Below are positions 1 through 6,343 of a DNA stretch of 15,270 nucleotides, piece by piece. Source of the stretch: Bryobacterales bacterium (GTDB lineage Bacteria; Acidobacteriota; Terriglobia; Bryobacterales; Bryobacteraceae). The notes under the pieces are model-generated. The model was not told the DNA's origin. It saw only the letters and a list, made by a program, of their open reading frames with translations, and did no database searches. Within the stretch, counting starts at the first letter, position 1, and each line of letters starts with the position of its first letter. The stretch spans positions 1 through 15,270 of the forward strand of contig JAOAPP010000135.1 of NCBI GenBank assembly GCA_025462985.1. The letters are read 5' to 3'. The position numbers and the translations under genes are program-made.

Positions 1-549
1 GAAGCCGGTCTGCACACCATCGGTATCCATCGAGGTCAGCAGGATCTCTCCGGCCCCCAGATATTCGCCACGCTGGGCCCATTCGACTGCGTCGATTCCC
101 TCGTCATAACGCCCGCCCTTGGTAAACACATTCCATCGGCCCGGTCCAGAACGCCGCGCATCGATCGCCAGAACCACCGCCTGGGCCCCGAACTCCTCGC
201 TCAACTCGCTGATCAACTCAGGGCGATGCACGGCCGCAGTATTGACGCTCACCTTGTCTGCTCCGGCTAAGATGATCCGGCGCGCGTCCGCCACGGTGCG
301 GATTCCGCCCCCGACCGTCAGAGGAATGAACACGCGCCTGGCCGTCCGAGCCACTACATCCGCCATGATGGCACGCGCATCGCTCGACGCCGTGATATCC
401 AAAAACACCAACTCGTCCGCTCCCTGCGAGTTGTACCTCTCGGCTAATTCCACCGGGTCTCCCGCATCTTGCAGACCGACAAAGTTCACGCCCTTCACGA
501 CGCGGCCGCCCGTGACATCAAGACACGGAATGATTCGTTTCGCCAGCAT
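1..549 (-). CDS. hisF: Imidazole glycerol phosphate synthase cyclase subunit HisF (partial, 3' end outside window)
   Basis: HisF is the cyclase half of IGP synthase. It uses ammonia from HisH to convert PRFAR into imidazole glycerol phosphate and AICAR in the cytoplasm. The 183 visible codons begin [12 protein letters not shown] and show the (beta/alpha)8-barrel hallmarks: Asp11 in CLDV, the TVGGGIR phosphate loop near residues 78-84, and Asp130 in VLAID. These two Asp match the catalytic pair known in the family. The frame is open to the window edge, ending in [11 protein letters not shown], so about 70 residues of the usual ~253 are missing. The ATG at 549 shares one base with the hisH stop (TAATG junction), which suggests translational coupling and equimolar synthesis of the two subunits. 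Identification is secure. Confidence 0.97.
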   Translation of the reverse strand, partial: MLAKRIIPCLDVTGGRVVKGVNFVGLQDAGDPVELAERYNSQGADELVFLDITASSDARAIMADVVARTARRVFIPLTVGGGIRTVADARRIILAGADKVSVNTAAVHRPELISELSEEFGAQAVVLAIDARRSGPGRWNVFTKGGRYDEGIDAVEWAQRGEYLGAGEILLTSMDTDGVQTGF

Positions 550-1145
550 TAGAGCTTCAAGAAATTCCCGACCACATGCAAGCCGACCGGCCCTGACTTT
601 TCAGGATGGAACTGCACGGCATGCAGATTCTCCTCCTCGATGACGGCTGAATAAGGATGCATGTACTCGCAAACCGCGGCCGTGGCCGGCAATACCGGGG
701 CATAAAAACTATGCGCAAAGTAGGTATAGGGAGCTTCTCTCAGCCCTTCCAGCAACCGGCTCGGCTTCCGCTTCGTCAATGAGTTCCAACCCATGTGGGG
801 AACGCGCGCGCCTCCCACGAATCGCTTTACCTCACCCGGAAAGACGCCCAGCCCTCGGCTTCCCGGCGACTCTTCGCTTCCTTCGAACAGGCACTGCAGC
901 CCTACGCATATTCCGAGAAAAGGCGTTCCTTCTCCGATCTTCTGCAGCAGTGGCTCCCGCAGTTGCAGTTCATCCAATGCCCGCATCATCTGCCCGAAAT
1001 GCCCGACCCCTGGCAGGATAACCTTGTCCGCCTGCTGCACCTCTTCGGGCCGATTTGTCACAAGGTAAGTCGCTCCGAGCTCATCGAGGGTGTTCTGCAC
1101 GGACCGAATGTTACCGGCCCCGTAGTCCACGACCACCGTGTTCAC
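549..1145 (-). CDS. hisH: Imidazole glycerol phosphate synthase glutaminase subunit HisH
   Basis: This is the class I glutamine amidotransferase subunit that hydrolyses glutamine and channels ammonia to HisF. The 198-residue protein has the family's usual length. It shows the N-terminal VVDYGAGN strand, the oxyanion region PGVGHFG (45-51), the nucleophile Cys80 in GICVGLQ, and the His180-Glu182 pair in QFHPEKSG, so the triad is complete. The chosen start is GTG at 1145, which overlaps the hisB stop codon in a GTGA junction. Another in-frame GTG lies 9 bases downstream, but the N-terminal strand and the overlap favour 1145. It sits immediately before its partner hisF. hisA, which separates hisH and hisF in many operons, is not between them. 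Confidence 0.97.
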   Translation of the reverse strand: MNTVVVDYGAGNIRSVQNTLDELGATYLVTNRPEEVQQADKVILPGVGHFGQMMRALDELQLREPLLQKIGEGTPFLGICVGLQCLFEGSEESPGSRGLGVFPGEVKRFVGGARVPHMGWNSLTKRKPSRLLEGLREAPYTYFAHSFYAPVLPATAAVCEYMHPYSAVIEEENLHAVQFHPEKSGPVGLHVVGNFLKL

Positions 1146-1729
1146 AGAAGCCCCTTCGTAGAGGGCAGCTGGTCCTTCAATCGCTCATCCGTCGAACAGG
1201 CATACCGCATCGCGCGCGCAAAGCATTTGAAAATGGCTTCGATCTTGTGATGATTGGATCGGCCGTACATCACCTTCGCGTGCAGGTTTGCGCCGGCATG
1301 ATTCGCAAAGCCCAAAAAGAAATCCTCCAGCAGTTCGGTTTGAAGATCGCCTACGTGGACCACGTTGACCTGCTGATCGTAAACCAGTGCCGGACGGCCT
1401 CCCAGATCCACTGCCACCAACGCTAACGTCTCATCCATTGGCTGCACGAAATAGCCTGCCCGGTTGATGCCACGCCTGTCCCCAAGCGCCTTCGAGAAAA
1501 GGTCACCGAGCACGATACCGGCGTCCTCCACCGTGTGGTGTTGATCAACGTCAAGGTCGCCCTTTGCATGGAGCGTCAGGTCGAAAGCTCCATGCTTGCT
1601 GAATAGCTCCAGCATGTGGTCCAGGAAGCGAACCCCTGTCGAAACATCGTACTGCCCGGCGCCTTCGATACGCAGAGAACCGGAGATCTTGGTCTCCTTG
1701 GTGTTACGCTCCAGAGTCGCTTCTCTCAT
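1142..1729 (-). CDS. hisB: Imidazoleglycerol-phosphate dehydratase HisB (monofunctional)
   Basis: HisB removes water from imidazole glycerol phosphate to give imidazole acetol phosphate, using a di-manganese centre. The 195-residue protein is the dehydratase domain only, without the N-terminal phosphatase of E. coli HisB. Metal-binding motifs are visible: FLDHML (35-40), DQHHTVED with His64, His65 and Glu68, and RSNHHKIEA with His160, His161 and Glu164. The C-terminal STKGLL is typical of the family. The segment usually written DLSGRP reads DLGGRP here, and the metal ligands are intact. The ATG at 1729 overlaps the TGA of the upstream HAD gene (ATGA), and the gene ends overlapping hisH. The separate HAD gene just upstream probably supplies the phosphatase that E. 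coli fuses to this domain. Confidence 0.97.
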   Translation of the reverse strand: MREATLERNTKETKISGSLRIEGAGQYDVSTGVRFLDHMLELFSKHGAFDLTLHAKGDLDVDQHHTVEDAGIVLGDLFSKALGDRRGINRAGYFVQPMDETLALVAVDLGGRPALVYDQQVNVVHVGDLQTELLEDFFLGFANHAGANLHAKVMYGRSNHHKIEAIFKCFARAMRYACSTDERLKDQLPSTKGLL

Positions 1730-2427
1730 ACCCGAGCCACTGCCGCTCCTTCCACCAACGTCTCCAATTGATTGATGTCGTCGATTACGGCGAAGGCTCC
1801 CAACTGTTTCAGCAGGGAAGCAATCTCCGCATGGCGCGCATTGTGCGGCGTCGAAACTCCGATAAACGGAACTCCCGCAGCCTGCGCACTCCGCGCATCA
1901 TCCACTGTGTCGCCGAGATACCAGATCGTTCGGTCGGGGTATGCCTGCTGAATCATCTCGAGACCGTCCGGCGCAGGCTTTGGATTGGCAACACACTCGT
2001 CGGTGATCAAAGGATCGAACCGGATATCGTTTGCATAGCGCTCCAGCGTTACGTCTGCTTCGTACTTCGCGCGTCCTGTGAAAATGGCAAGTTGAGCTCG
2101 TTGTGAAAGCCGCTGCAGCATTCCGTCACGCGGCATCCACTGCTCATACCGGATGAGCCCGTTCCCGTTTTCACCCAGGAAGACTTCGTTGAAGTACGCA
2201 ACCACTTCCGGATACTCCACCTCGTTCCCGCGGTCTGCTATCAGCTTATGAGAAAGCAGCCAGTCGTTGTTCCATCCGCCCGCATTCTTGAAATCCTGGA
2301 TCAGGTCCTGCGACACTGTTTCCCCGGTGAAGTGACGCACTGTTTCCACGATCGCCTCGCGATAGGAACGCGAAACTTCCACCAGCACTCCATCCATGTC
2401 AAACACCAGCACGTCAGGCGATCTCAC
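1726..2427 (-). CDS. HAD-superfamily phosphatase, candidate histidinol-phosphate phosphatase
   Basis: The predicted 233-residue cytoplasmic HAD hydrolase shows all four catalytic motifs: Asp10 and Asp12 in VFDMDGVL, Thr117 in IFTGR, Lys150 in NPKPAPDG, and the acidic motif GDTVDDA (172-178). A helical cap lies between motifs I and II and contains [10 protein letters not shown] (50-59). I chose the GTG at 2427 because its GTGA overlaps the hisC stop exactly. The frame stays open to 2496, but that extension lies inside hisC and adds no recognisable domain. The gene sits between hisC and hisB. The operon has no PHP-type or HisB-fused phosphatase, so dephosphorylation of histidinol phosphate is the obvious role. 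This is an inference from context; the motifs alone show only a phosphatase-type HAD enzyme. Confidence 0.85.
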   Translation of the reverse strand: MRSPDVLVFDMDGVLVEVSRSYREAIVETVRHFTGETVSQDLIQDFKNAGGWNNDWLLSHKLIADRGNEVEYPEVVAYFNEVFLGENGNGLIRYEQWMPRDGMLQRLSQRAQLAIFTGRAKYEADVTLERYANDIRFDPLITDECVANPKPAPDGLEMIQQAYPDRTIWYLGDTVDDARSAQAAGVPFIGVSTPHNARHAEIASLLKQLGAFAVIDDINQLETLVEGAAVARV

Positions 2428-3470
2428 CAAATTCGCTCCAATTCGTCCAGAAATTGCTGAACCTGATCTCGCGTGCCGATCGTCACGCGTACACATCCTG
2501 CGATCTCATAGCTCCGGTCCCGAATCAGCACACCGCGGTTTCGCAGCTCATCTCGTATTTCAATCGCTCGATCGCCGGCCTGGAATAAAACGAAGTTCGC
2601 CTGGCTCTTGATATAGGGGATGTTCAGCCGCTCCAGTCCGACGTAGAGAAGCTCACGGGCCGTAAGCACTTCGAGAGCATAGTCTTCGATGAACTTACGA
2701 TCCTGCACTGCGATCCGCGCCGCCATTGCGGCAAGCGCATTGACGCTGTAGGGCGACTGCGCTTTTCGCACATGCGTCATGTTCTCCGCGGTCGAAAACA
2801 GGCATCCGCAGCGCATCGCCGCCAGCCCATAAATCTTCGAAAATGTGCGGCTCACAAACAGATTCGAGCGCAATCCCACAAGGCGCATCGCCGTCACGCC
2901 GCTGAACTCAAAGTAAGCCTCGTCCACCAGCACTGCCGCATTCTCGGCCTTTTTCAGAATGCGTTCAATCACATTGAGATTCGTGCCGGTGCCGGTTGGA
3001 TTGTTCGGATTGCTGAGCAGGATAGCCCGTGTAGCCGGAGTGATTCTTTCCATCAACTCGTCTGTTGGAAACGCCAGCGTGCCGGGATGATAATCCAGCT
3101 CTTCCACCCTGGCGCCTGCCAGTTGCGCATAGAACCGGTACATCGCATAGGACGGGCGCAGAATCAGCACCTCGTCCCCTTCCCCAATGTATGTATTGAT
3201 CAGAAGCTGTATCGCTTCATCGGTGCCATTGGTGAGGGTCATCTGCCCGACATCCACTCCAAAGTGCTGGGAGAGATCCTCGAGCGCGTGGTCGTACTCG
3301 GGGTAAATGCTGAGATCCGCGGCCGTCAGGAAGCGCTTGATGAAGTCAATGACGTGCGGCGGCGCGCCCACCGTGTTCTCGTTGAAATCCAGCCGCAGTT
3401 TATTACGTCGGCCCCCGCTGGGCGGATGGTACGGCGCCATTCGCAGCACAGCATCACGCGGCTTCAGCAC
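2424..3470 (-). CDS. hisC: Histidinol-phosphate aminotransferase HisC
   Basis: HisC is a PLP-dependent fold-type I aminotransferase that converts imidazole acetol phosphate and glutamate into histidinol phosphate. The 348-residue product is of normal length. It shows the N-terminal LDFNENTVG segment, SNPNNPTG (153-160), DEAYFEF with Asp183 for the pyridine nitrogen, and SRTFSKIYGLAAMRCG with Lys212 as the Schiff-base lysine. QANFVLF and the C-terminal RVTIGT are also typical of HisC. The start is GTG at 3470, 16 bases after the hisD stop, and I see no clear Shine-Dalgarno sequence. The 3' end overlaps the HAD gene in a GTGA junction, pairing the aminotransferase with the enzyme expected to act next. 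Confidence 0.96.
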   Translation of the reverse strand: MLKPRDAVLRMAPYHPPSGGRRNKLRLDFNENTVGAPPHVIDFIKRFLTAADLSIYPEYDHALEDLSQHFGVDVGQMTLTNGTDEAIQLLINTYIGEGDEVLILRPSYAMYRFYAQLAGARVEELDYHPGTLAFPTDELMERITPATRAILLSNPNNPTGTGTNLNVIERILKKAENAAVLVDEAYFEFSGVTAMRLVGLRSNLFVSRTFSKIYGLAAMRCGCLFSTAENMTHVRKAQSPYSVNALAAMAARIAVQDRKFIEDYALEVLTARELLYVGLERLNIPYIKSQANFVLFQAGDRAIEIRDELRNRGVLIRDRSYEIAGCVRVTIGTRDQVQQFLDELERIW

Positions 3471-3486
3471 TTTCGTCGAGTTTTGG

Positions 3487-4731
3487 TTACTGGCCAGAAC
3501 GCACCTCCACTGCGCGCGCGTGCGCCTCTAGTCCTTCGGCGCGGGCCAGAGTCGTGATCGTGGAGGCAAGCTCCTCAAGTGCCGGTCGGGAAAGCTGCTG
3601 CACGGCGATCACTTTGACAAAATCCGCCGCTGATAGTCCGCCGCGTAGGCGTGCTACGCCGTTCGTCGGCAAAACGTGACTCGGTCCGGAGGCGTAATCG
3701 CCGGCTGATTCCGGCGTGTCCTGACCCAAAAAAACGGTCCCGGCATTCCGTACCAGCCCCAACAAGGATGAATCGTGCAGACTCAAATGCTCCGGAGCGT
3801 ATTGGTTGGAAAGCTCGGCCGCCAGTTCCATTGAGTTCACGACATAGATGACGCTGCCCCCGTCAATGGCCCCCCGCGCCGTTTCCGCAGTGGGCAGCGT
3901 GCTCAACTGGTTTTCAATCTCGTCCGCCACCGCGTGCGCCAACTCCATTGAGGTAGTCACCAGAACGGCACTGGCCGTCAGATCGTGTTCCGCTTGCGCC
4001 AGCATGTCCGCCGCGATCACCTGTGCATCGCCTTCCGCTGCAAGAATCAGAATCTCCGTCGGACCCGCCACGAAATCGATACCCACTTCGCCGGCCAGCA
4101 GCCTCTTCGCCGCCGTGACATAGGCATTCCCAGGACCCACAATACGCTGGACGCGCGGTATCGTCTCTGTTCCAAACGCCATGGCGGCAATGGCCTGCGC
4201 CCCGCCGACCCGATACACCTCCGTGAGCCCAAGCAAATGAGCACACCCCAGGATTTCCACCGACGGTTTTGGGGAAGTAACACAAATGCGCGGTACCCCG
4301 GCTGCCTGCGCCAGAACCGCCGTCATCAGCAGCGTGGAGGGCAAAGGATATCGCCCGGACGGCACATAGCAGCCAACCGCATCGAGCGGGCGCACAATCC
4401 AGCCCAACTTTCGGCCTCCGCCGAAATCGTCGAAACGCTCGCGTGGAAGTTGCACCGCTGCAAACTCGCGGATATTCGAGATCGCCTTTTCGGCGGCTTC
4501 ACGCACGGCCGGGCTCATCGCTTCCGCTGCGTTCTCCAACTCCGCCGTGCTCACTCGCAGAGTTTGCTCGCCCAAACCGTCCAGTTCACGGGCGTACCGC
4601 AGCAGCGCCGCATCACCTTCTCTGCGAACCGCTCGAAGAATCGGCTTTACTACCGCGTCCCGACCTGTTTCACCCGACTGCCGCTCAATTTGAAACGTAT
4701 CGGAATCTCGCCAATCGAAGATCTTGATCAT
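3487..4731 (-). CDS. hisD: Histidinol dehydrogenase HisD
   Basis: HisD carries out the last two steps, oxidising histidinol to histidine with two NAD+ and a zinc ion. The 414 residues cover the whole family length. Visible motifs are VGCYVPSGRYPLPST (119-133), VGGAQAIAAMAFGT (175-188), IVGPGNAYVTAAKR, the zinc ligands Gln246 and His249 in QAEHD, the catalytic pair Glu314-His315 in APEHLS, Asp345 in ESAGDY, and the C-terminal His404 in LEAHARAVEVR. These correspond to the residues known from the E. coli enzyme. The ATG at 4731 lies 6 bases after the hisG stop. The shared transcript makes coupled expression with hisG and hisC likely. Confidence 0.97.
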   Translation of the reverse strand: MIKIFDWRDSDTFQIERQSGETGRDAVVKPILRAVRREGDAALLRYARELDGLGEQTLRVSTAELENAAEAMSPAVREAAEKAISNIREFAAVQLPRERFDDFGGGRKLGWIVRPLDAVGCYVPSGRYPLPSTLLMTAVLAQAAGVPRICVTSPKPSVEILGCAHLLGLTEVYRVGGAQAIAAMAFGTETIPRVQRIVGPGNAYVTAAKRLLAGEVGIDFVAGPTEILILAAEGDAQVIAADMLAQAEHDLTASAVLVTTSMELAHAVADEIENQLSTLPTAETARGAIDGGSVIYVVNSMELAAELSNQYAPEHLSLHDSSLLGLVRNAGTVFLGQDTPESAGDYASGPSHVLPTNGVARLRGGLSAADFVKVIAVQQLSRPALEELASTITTLARAEGLEAHARAVEVRSGQ

Positions 4732-4737
4732 CGGCGC

Positions 4738-5607
4738 TTAGTTCACAATCTTGTTGAGCGGATACTCCACAATGTCCTGCGCTCCAGCTTCCTTCAGCCG
4801 CGGGATCAGCACTCGTACCGTCGTCTCATCGAGAATGGTGTTCACCGCCAGCCATTCCTGATCGCTCAGCGGTGAAACCGTGGGATTCTTCAGTGCAGGC
4901 AGCACGGACAAGATCGCCGAAAGGTCCTTGGCGCGAACGTTCAGTAGCAGCCCGACCTTCCCGAGTGCATTGATTGCCCCCTCCAGCAACATCTTGATGT
5001 CTTGCAACTTCCGCCGCTTCCAGCCGTCGTTCCAGGAGTCGCGGTTGGCAATCAGCTGCGTGTTGGACTCGAGCACTGTGTCCAGGATCCGCAGCTTATT
5101 CGCCCGCAGCGATGATCCCGTTTCGGTCACTTCGACGATAGCGTCAGCCAACTCCGGAGGTTTGACTTCCGTAGCACCCCAACTGAACTCCACCTTTGCG
5201 CGCACGCCTTTCTTCTGGAGATAGCGCTTGGTAGTGGCGACCAGTTCAGTGGCAATCACCTTCCCCTCGAGGTCCTCAATCGTGCGGAACGGAGAACTCT
5301 CTGGGGCGGCAAGCACCCAGCGCACCTTGCCGAAACTCTGCTTGGCATAGATCAGATCCGCAACGGTCTCCACCTGCGCCTCGCTTTCCTCGACCCAATC
5401 GCGGCCTGTTAAACCCGCATCCAGCACGCCGTCTTCGATATAGCGCGCCATCTCCTGAGCACGAATGAGCATGCACTCGATTTCGGGATCGTCGATGGCC
5501 GGAAAGTAGCTTCGGCTGCTCGTCGTGATGTTGAACCCTGCGCGCCGGAACAGGTCGATGGTCGCGTTCTCCAGGCTGCCCTTCGGAACTCCAAGCTTCA
5601 GCTTCAT
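4738..5607 (-). CDS. hisG: ATP phosphoribosyltransferase HisG, long form
   Basis: HisG catalyses the first committed step, joining ATP and PRPP to give phosphoribosyl-ATP. At 289 residues it is the long form, with a C-terminal ACT-like regulatory domain (roughly 215-289) that in this family binds histidine for feedback inhibition. It therefore should not need the HisZ partner of short-form enzymes. Motifs seen are GVPKGSLE (6-13), GLTGRDW (65-71), [12 protein letters not shown] (119-130), and the PRPP-binding segment around 148-170 ([14 protein letters not shown], then [10 protein letters not shown]). The ATG at 5607 overlaps the hisI stop as ATGA. The pathway is thus controlled at two levels: the enzyme domain here, and the attenuator upstream of hisI. 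Confidence 0.97.
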   Translation of the reverse strand: MKLKLGVPKGSLENATIDLFRRAGFNITTSSRSYFPAIDDPEIECMLIRAQEMARYIEDGVLDAGLTGRDWVEESEAQVETVADLIYAKQSFGKVRWVLAAPESSPFRTIEDLEGKVIATELVATTKRYLQKKGVRAKVEFSWGATEVKPPELADAIVEVTETGSSLRANKLRILDTVLESNTQLIANRDSWNDGWKRRKLQDIKMLLEGAINALGKVGLLLNVRAKDLSAILSVLPALKNPTVSPLSDQEWLAVNTILDETTVRVLIPRLKEAGAQDIVEYPLNKIVN

Positions 5608-5990
5608 TGCTTGGCTCCGTACACGGCATCAGGATCGTAGACCCGCGGCTCTGTTTCTACCCAACTGCCGTCCTGCAGGGTGCGGTAGAAGCAGCTGTTG
5701 TAACCTGCATGACAAACCCCGGGGCCAATGGCCTCGGCCTGGATGAGAAGAGCGTCACCGTCGCAATCGGCGGCAATCGATTTCAGATTCAGGTAATGGC
5801 CCGAGCTTTCTCCCTTCGTCCAGAGCTTCTGGCGGGAACGACTAAAAAAGGTCACGTGGCCCGTGCTTACCGTCCTGTCGAAGGCCTCGCGATTCATGTA
5901 GCCCACCATCAGCACGCGGCCCGAAGTCGCCTCTTGCACCACCGCGGTGATCAACCCGCTTTGCTTATCGAAATCAAGGAACTCGCTCAT
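5604..5990 (-). CDS. hisI: Phosphoribosyl-AMP cyclohydrolase HisI (stand-alone, no HisE domain)
   Basis: HisI opens the adenine ring of phosphoribosyl-AMP. The 128-residue product contains only the cyclohydrolase domain. The pyrophosphohydrolase domain (HisE), fused in E. coli, is absent and must be encoded elsewhere. Seen motifs are [19 protein letters not shown] (43-61), the magnesium site DCDGD with Asp75, Asp77 and Asp79, and the zinc cysteines Cys76, Cys93 and Cys100 in [15 protein letters not shown] chose the ATG at 5990 (MSEFLDF) because it matches the family N-terminus. The open frame runs on to a GTG at 6029, but that codon lies inside the terminator stem, so it would not be a sensible start. 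HisI is the first structural gene after the attenuator, and its ribosome site is weak. Confidence 0.96.
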   Translation of the reverse strand: MSEFLDFDKQSGLITAVVQEATSGRVLMVGYMNREAFDRTVSTGHVTFFSRSRQKLWTKGESSGHYLNLKSIAADCDGDALLIQAEAIGPGVCHAGYNSCFYRTLQDGSWVETEPRVYDPDAVYGAKQ

Positions 5991-6015
5991 CTCGTATTTT
6001 TCGCTGCCTGCAATG

Positions 6016-6041
6016 AAAAAGCCCGCCACCAGGGGCGGGCT
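6016..6041 (-). terminator. Rho-independent terminator of the his attenuator
   Basis: On the minus strand an 8-bp G+C-rich stem, AGCCCGCC paired with GGCGGGCT, encloses the 6-base loop CCTGGT and is followed directly by TTTTTC. The stem arms are perfect. The T run starts with the last stem base and lies about 26 bases before the hisI ATG, between the His-rich leader peptide and the first structural gene. That position makes it an attenuator and not an end-of-operon terminator. On the plus strand the same hairpin has no T run, so it acts for his transcription only. Confidence 0.9.
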
Positions 6042-6082
6042 CGTAATGACATCTAGACCGGAGTCGGAACCGAGACACGCCC
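6033..6082 (-). promoter_or_regulatory. Predicted antiterminator hairpin of the his leader
   Basis: GGGCG (6082-6078) can pair with CGCCC (6037-6033), and CTCG (6074-6071) with CGAG (6043-6040). This gives 9 base pairs with a small internal loop and an apical loop of about 27 bases. The 3' arm uses the bases that form the 5' arm of the terminator (6041-6034), so the two structures exclude each other. The 5' arm begins 2 bases after the hisL stop codon. A ribosome that finishes hisL would cover it and allow termination, while a ribosome stalled at the His codons would leave it free. The pairing was found by eye and not folded by software. Confidence 0.65.
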
Positions 6083-6083
6083 T

Positions 6084-6134
6084 CTAATGCACCAAAGGAT
6101 GGTGGGAATGGCGATGATGATGGCGCCGGGTCAT
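6084..6134 (-). CDS. hisL: His operon leader peptide (HisL-type), 16 residues
   Basis: This short ORF reads MTRRHHHRHSHHPLVH and ends in TAG. Seven of its 16 codons are His (six CAT, one CAC), six of them within eight codons. It lies at the 5' end of the his operon leader, 42 bases before the terminator stem. The length and the MTR start equal those of the E. coli leader MTRVQFKHHHHHHHPD, although the rest differs. The role is to sense charged tRNA-His: stalling on the His codons favours the antiterminator and lets transcription reach hisI. No Shine-Dalgarno sequence precedes the ATG. Chance occurrence of such a His run, in frame, exactly here and before a terminator is very unlikely. Confidence 0.9.
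   Translation of the reverse strand: MTRRHHHRHSHHPLVH
6090..6104 (-). promoter_or_regulatory. Possible pause hairpin within hisL
   Basis: CACCA (6104-6100) and TGGTG (6094-6090) form a perfect 5-bp stem with the loop TCCTT inside the distal half of the leader-peptide ORF. In known attenuators a hairpin here pauses RNA polymerase until the first ribosome catches up. The stem is short and could be chance, so the role is only suggested. Confidence 0.35.
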
Positions 6135-6142
6135 CAAACCGA

Positions 6143-6151
6143 AGTATAACA
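6143..6151 (-). promoter_or_regulatory. Predicted his operon promoter: extended -10 element
   Basis: The minus strand reads TGTTATACT, which is an extended -10 (TGn) followed by TATACT, a 5-of-6 match to TATAAT. No good -35 hexamer lies 16-18 bases upstream, as is common for extended -10 promoters. The hexamer ends 8 bases before the hisL ATG. The usual spacing would put the transcription start at about 6134-6136, on or within 2 bases of that ATG. A weaker alternative, TTGTTC with TATTCT at 15-base spacing, lies slightly upstream. Confidence 0.55.
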
Positions 6152-6343
6152 ATTGAGAATATGGCGCCCGCGGCCTGAACAATTTCGGTCAATAATGTTA
6201 TGAGGAAAGCCTGTGAATATCCTGCGCATGTTTCCGCTGAGAGCGAGGCAATGCCGCGGGGTCCCTGTGGATTTGAAGAATTCCTCCAACTTAAGGCTTG
6301 AGCTTACACCCGATAACCGGGTACCTTGGTCGAGTCCCTCTGT
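6152..6343. other. Divergent intergenic region between his leader and dnaB
   Basis: This stretch of about 190 bases separates two divergent transcripts and must hold the dnaB promoter. I cannot name a convincing -35/-10 pair on the plus strand. It is more A+T-rich near 6176-6240 than the surrounding genes. A perfect inverted repeat, ACCCG-ATAAC-CGGGT, lies at 6308-6322, just before the dnaB start; it could be an operator or chance. I see no conserved RNA and no convincing small ORF. Confidence 0.5.

Noticed and set aside
119..643. Plus-strand open frame of 174 codons over hisF/hisH.
   Set aside because: It lies antisense to two clear enzymes with complete motifs and shows no domain of its own; it is a high-G+C shadow frame.
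1390..1415. DLGGRP in HisB in place of the more common DLSGRP as a defect.
   Set aside because: The residue is not a metal ligand and both metal-binding His-His-Glu motifs are intact, so loss of function is not supported.
2428..2496. N-terminal extension of the HAD protein into hisC.
   Set aside because: The extra 23 residues re-read hisC out of frame, and the GTGA overlap at 2427 gives a natural start just before the first beta strand.
2772..3557. Plus-strand open frame of 261 codons antisense to hisC and the end of hisD.
   Set aside because: The opposite strand encodes intact HisC with the PLP lysine and partner motifs; this frame has no recognisable motif.
3985..4875. Plus-strand open frame of 296 codons antisense to hisD and hisG.
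   Set aside because: Its length is impressive, but the composition is rich in Arg/His/Leu without domains, and it runs across two real genes on the other strand.
5991..6029. Upstream GTG start for hisI giving 13 extra residues.
   Set aside because: The codon is inside the terminator stem, and the added residues are not part of the usual HisI N-terminus; the ATG at 5990 fits better.
6308..6322. Inverted repeat ACCCG-ATAAC-CGGGT before dnaB as an operator.
   Set aside because: It is a perfect but only 5-bp repeat with no known binding-site match; it is noted in the intergenic entry and not claimed as a site.
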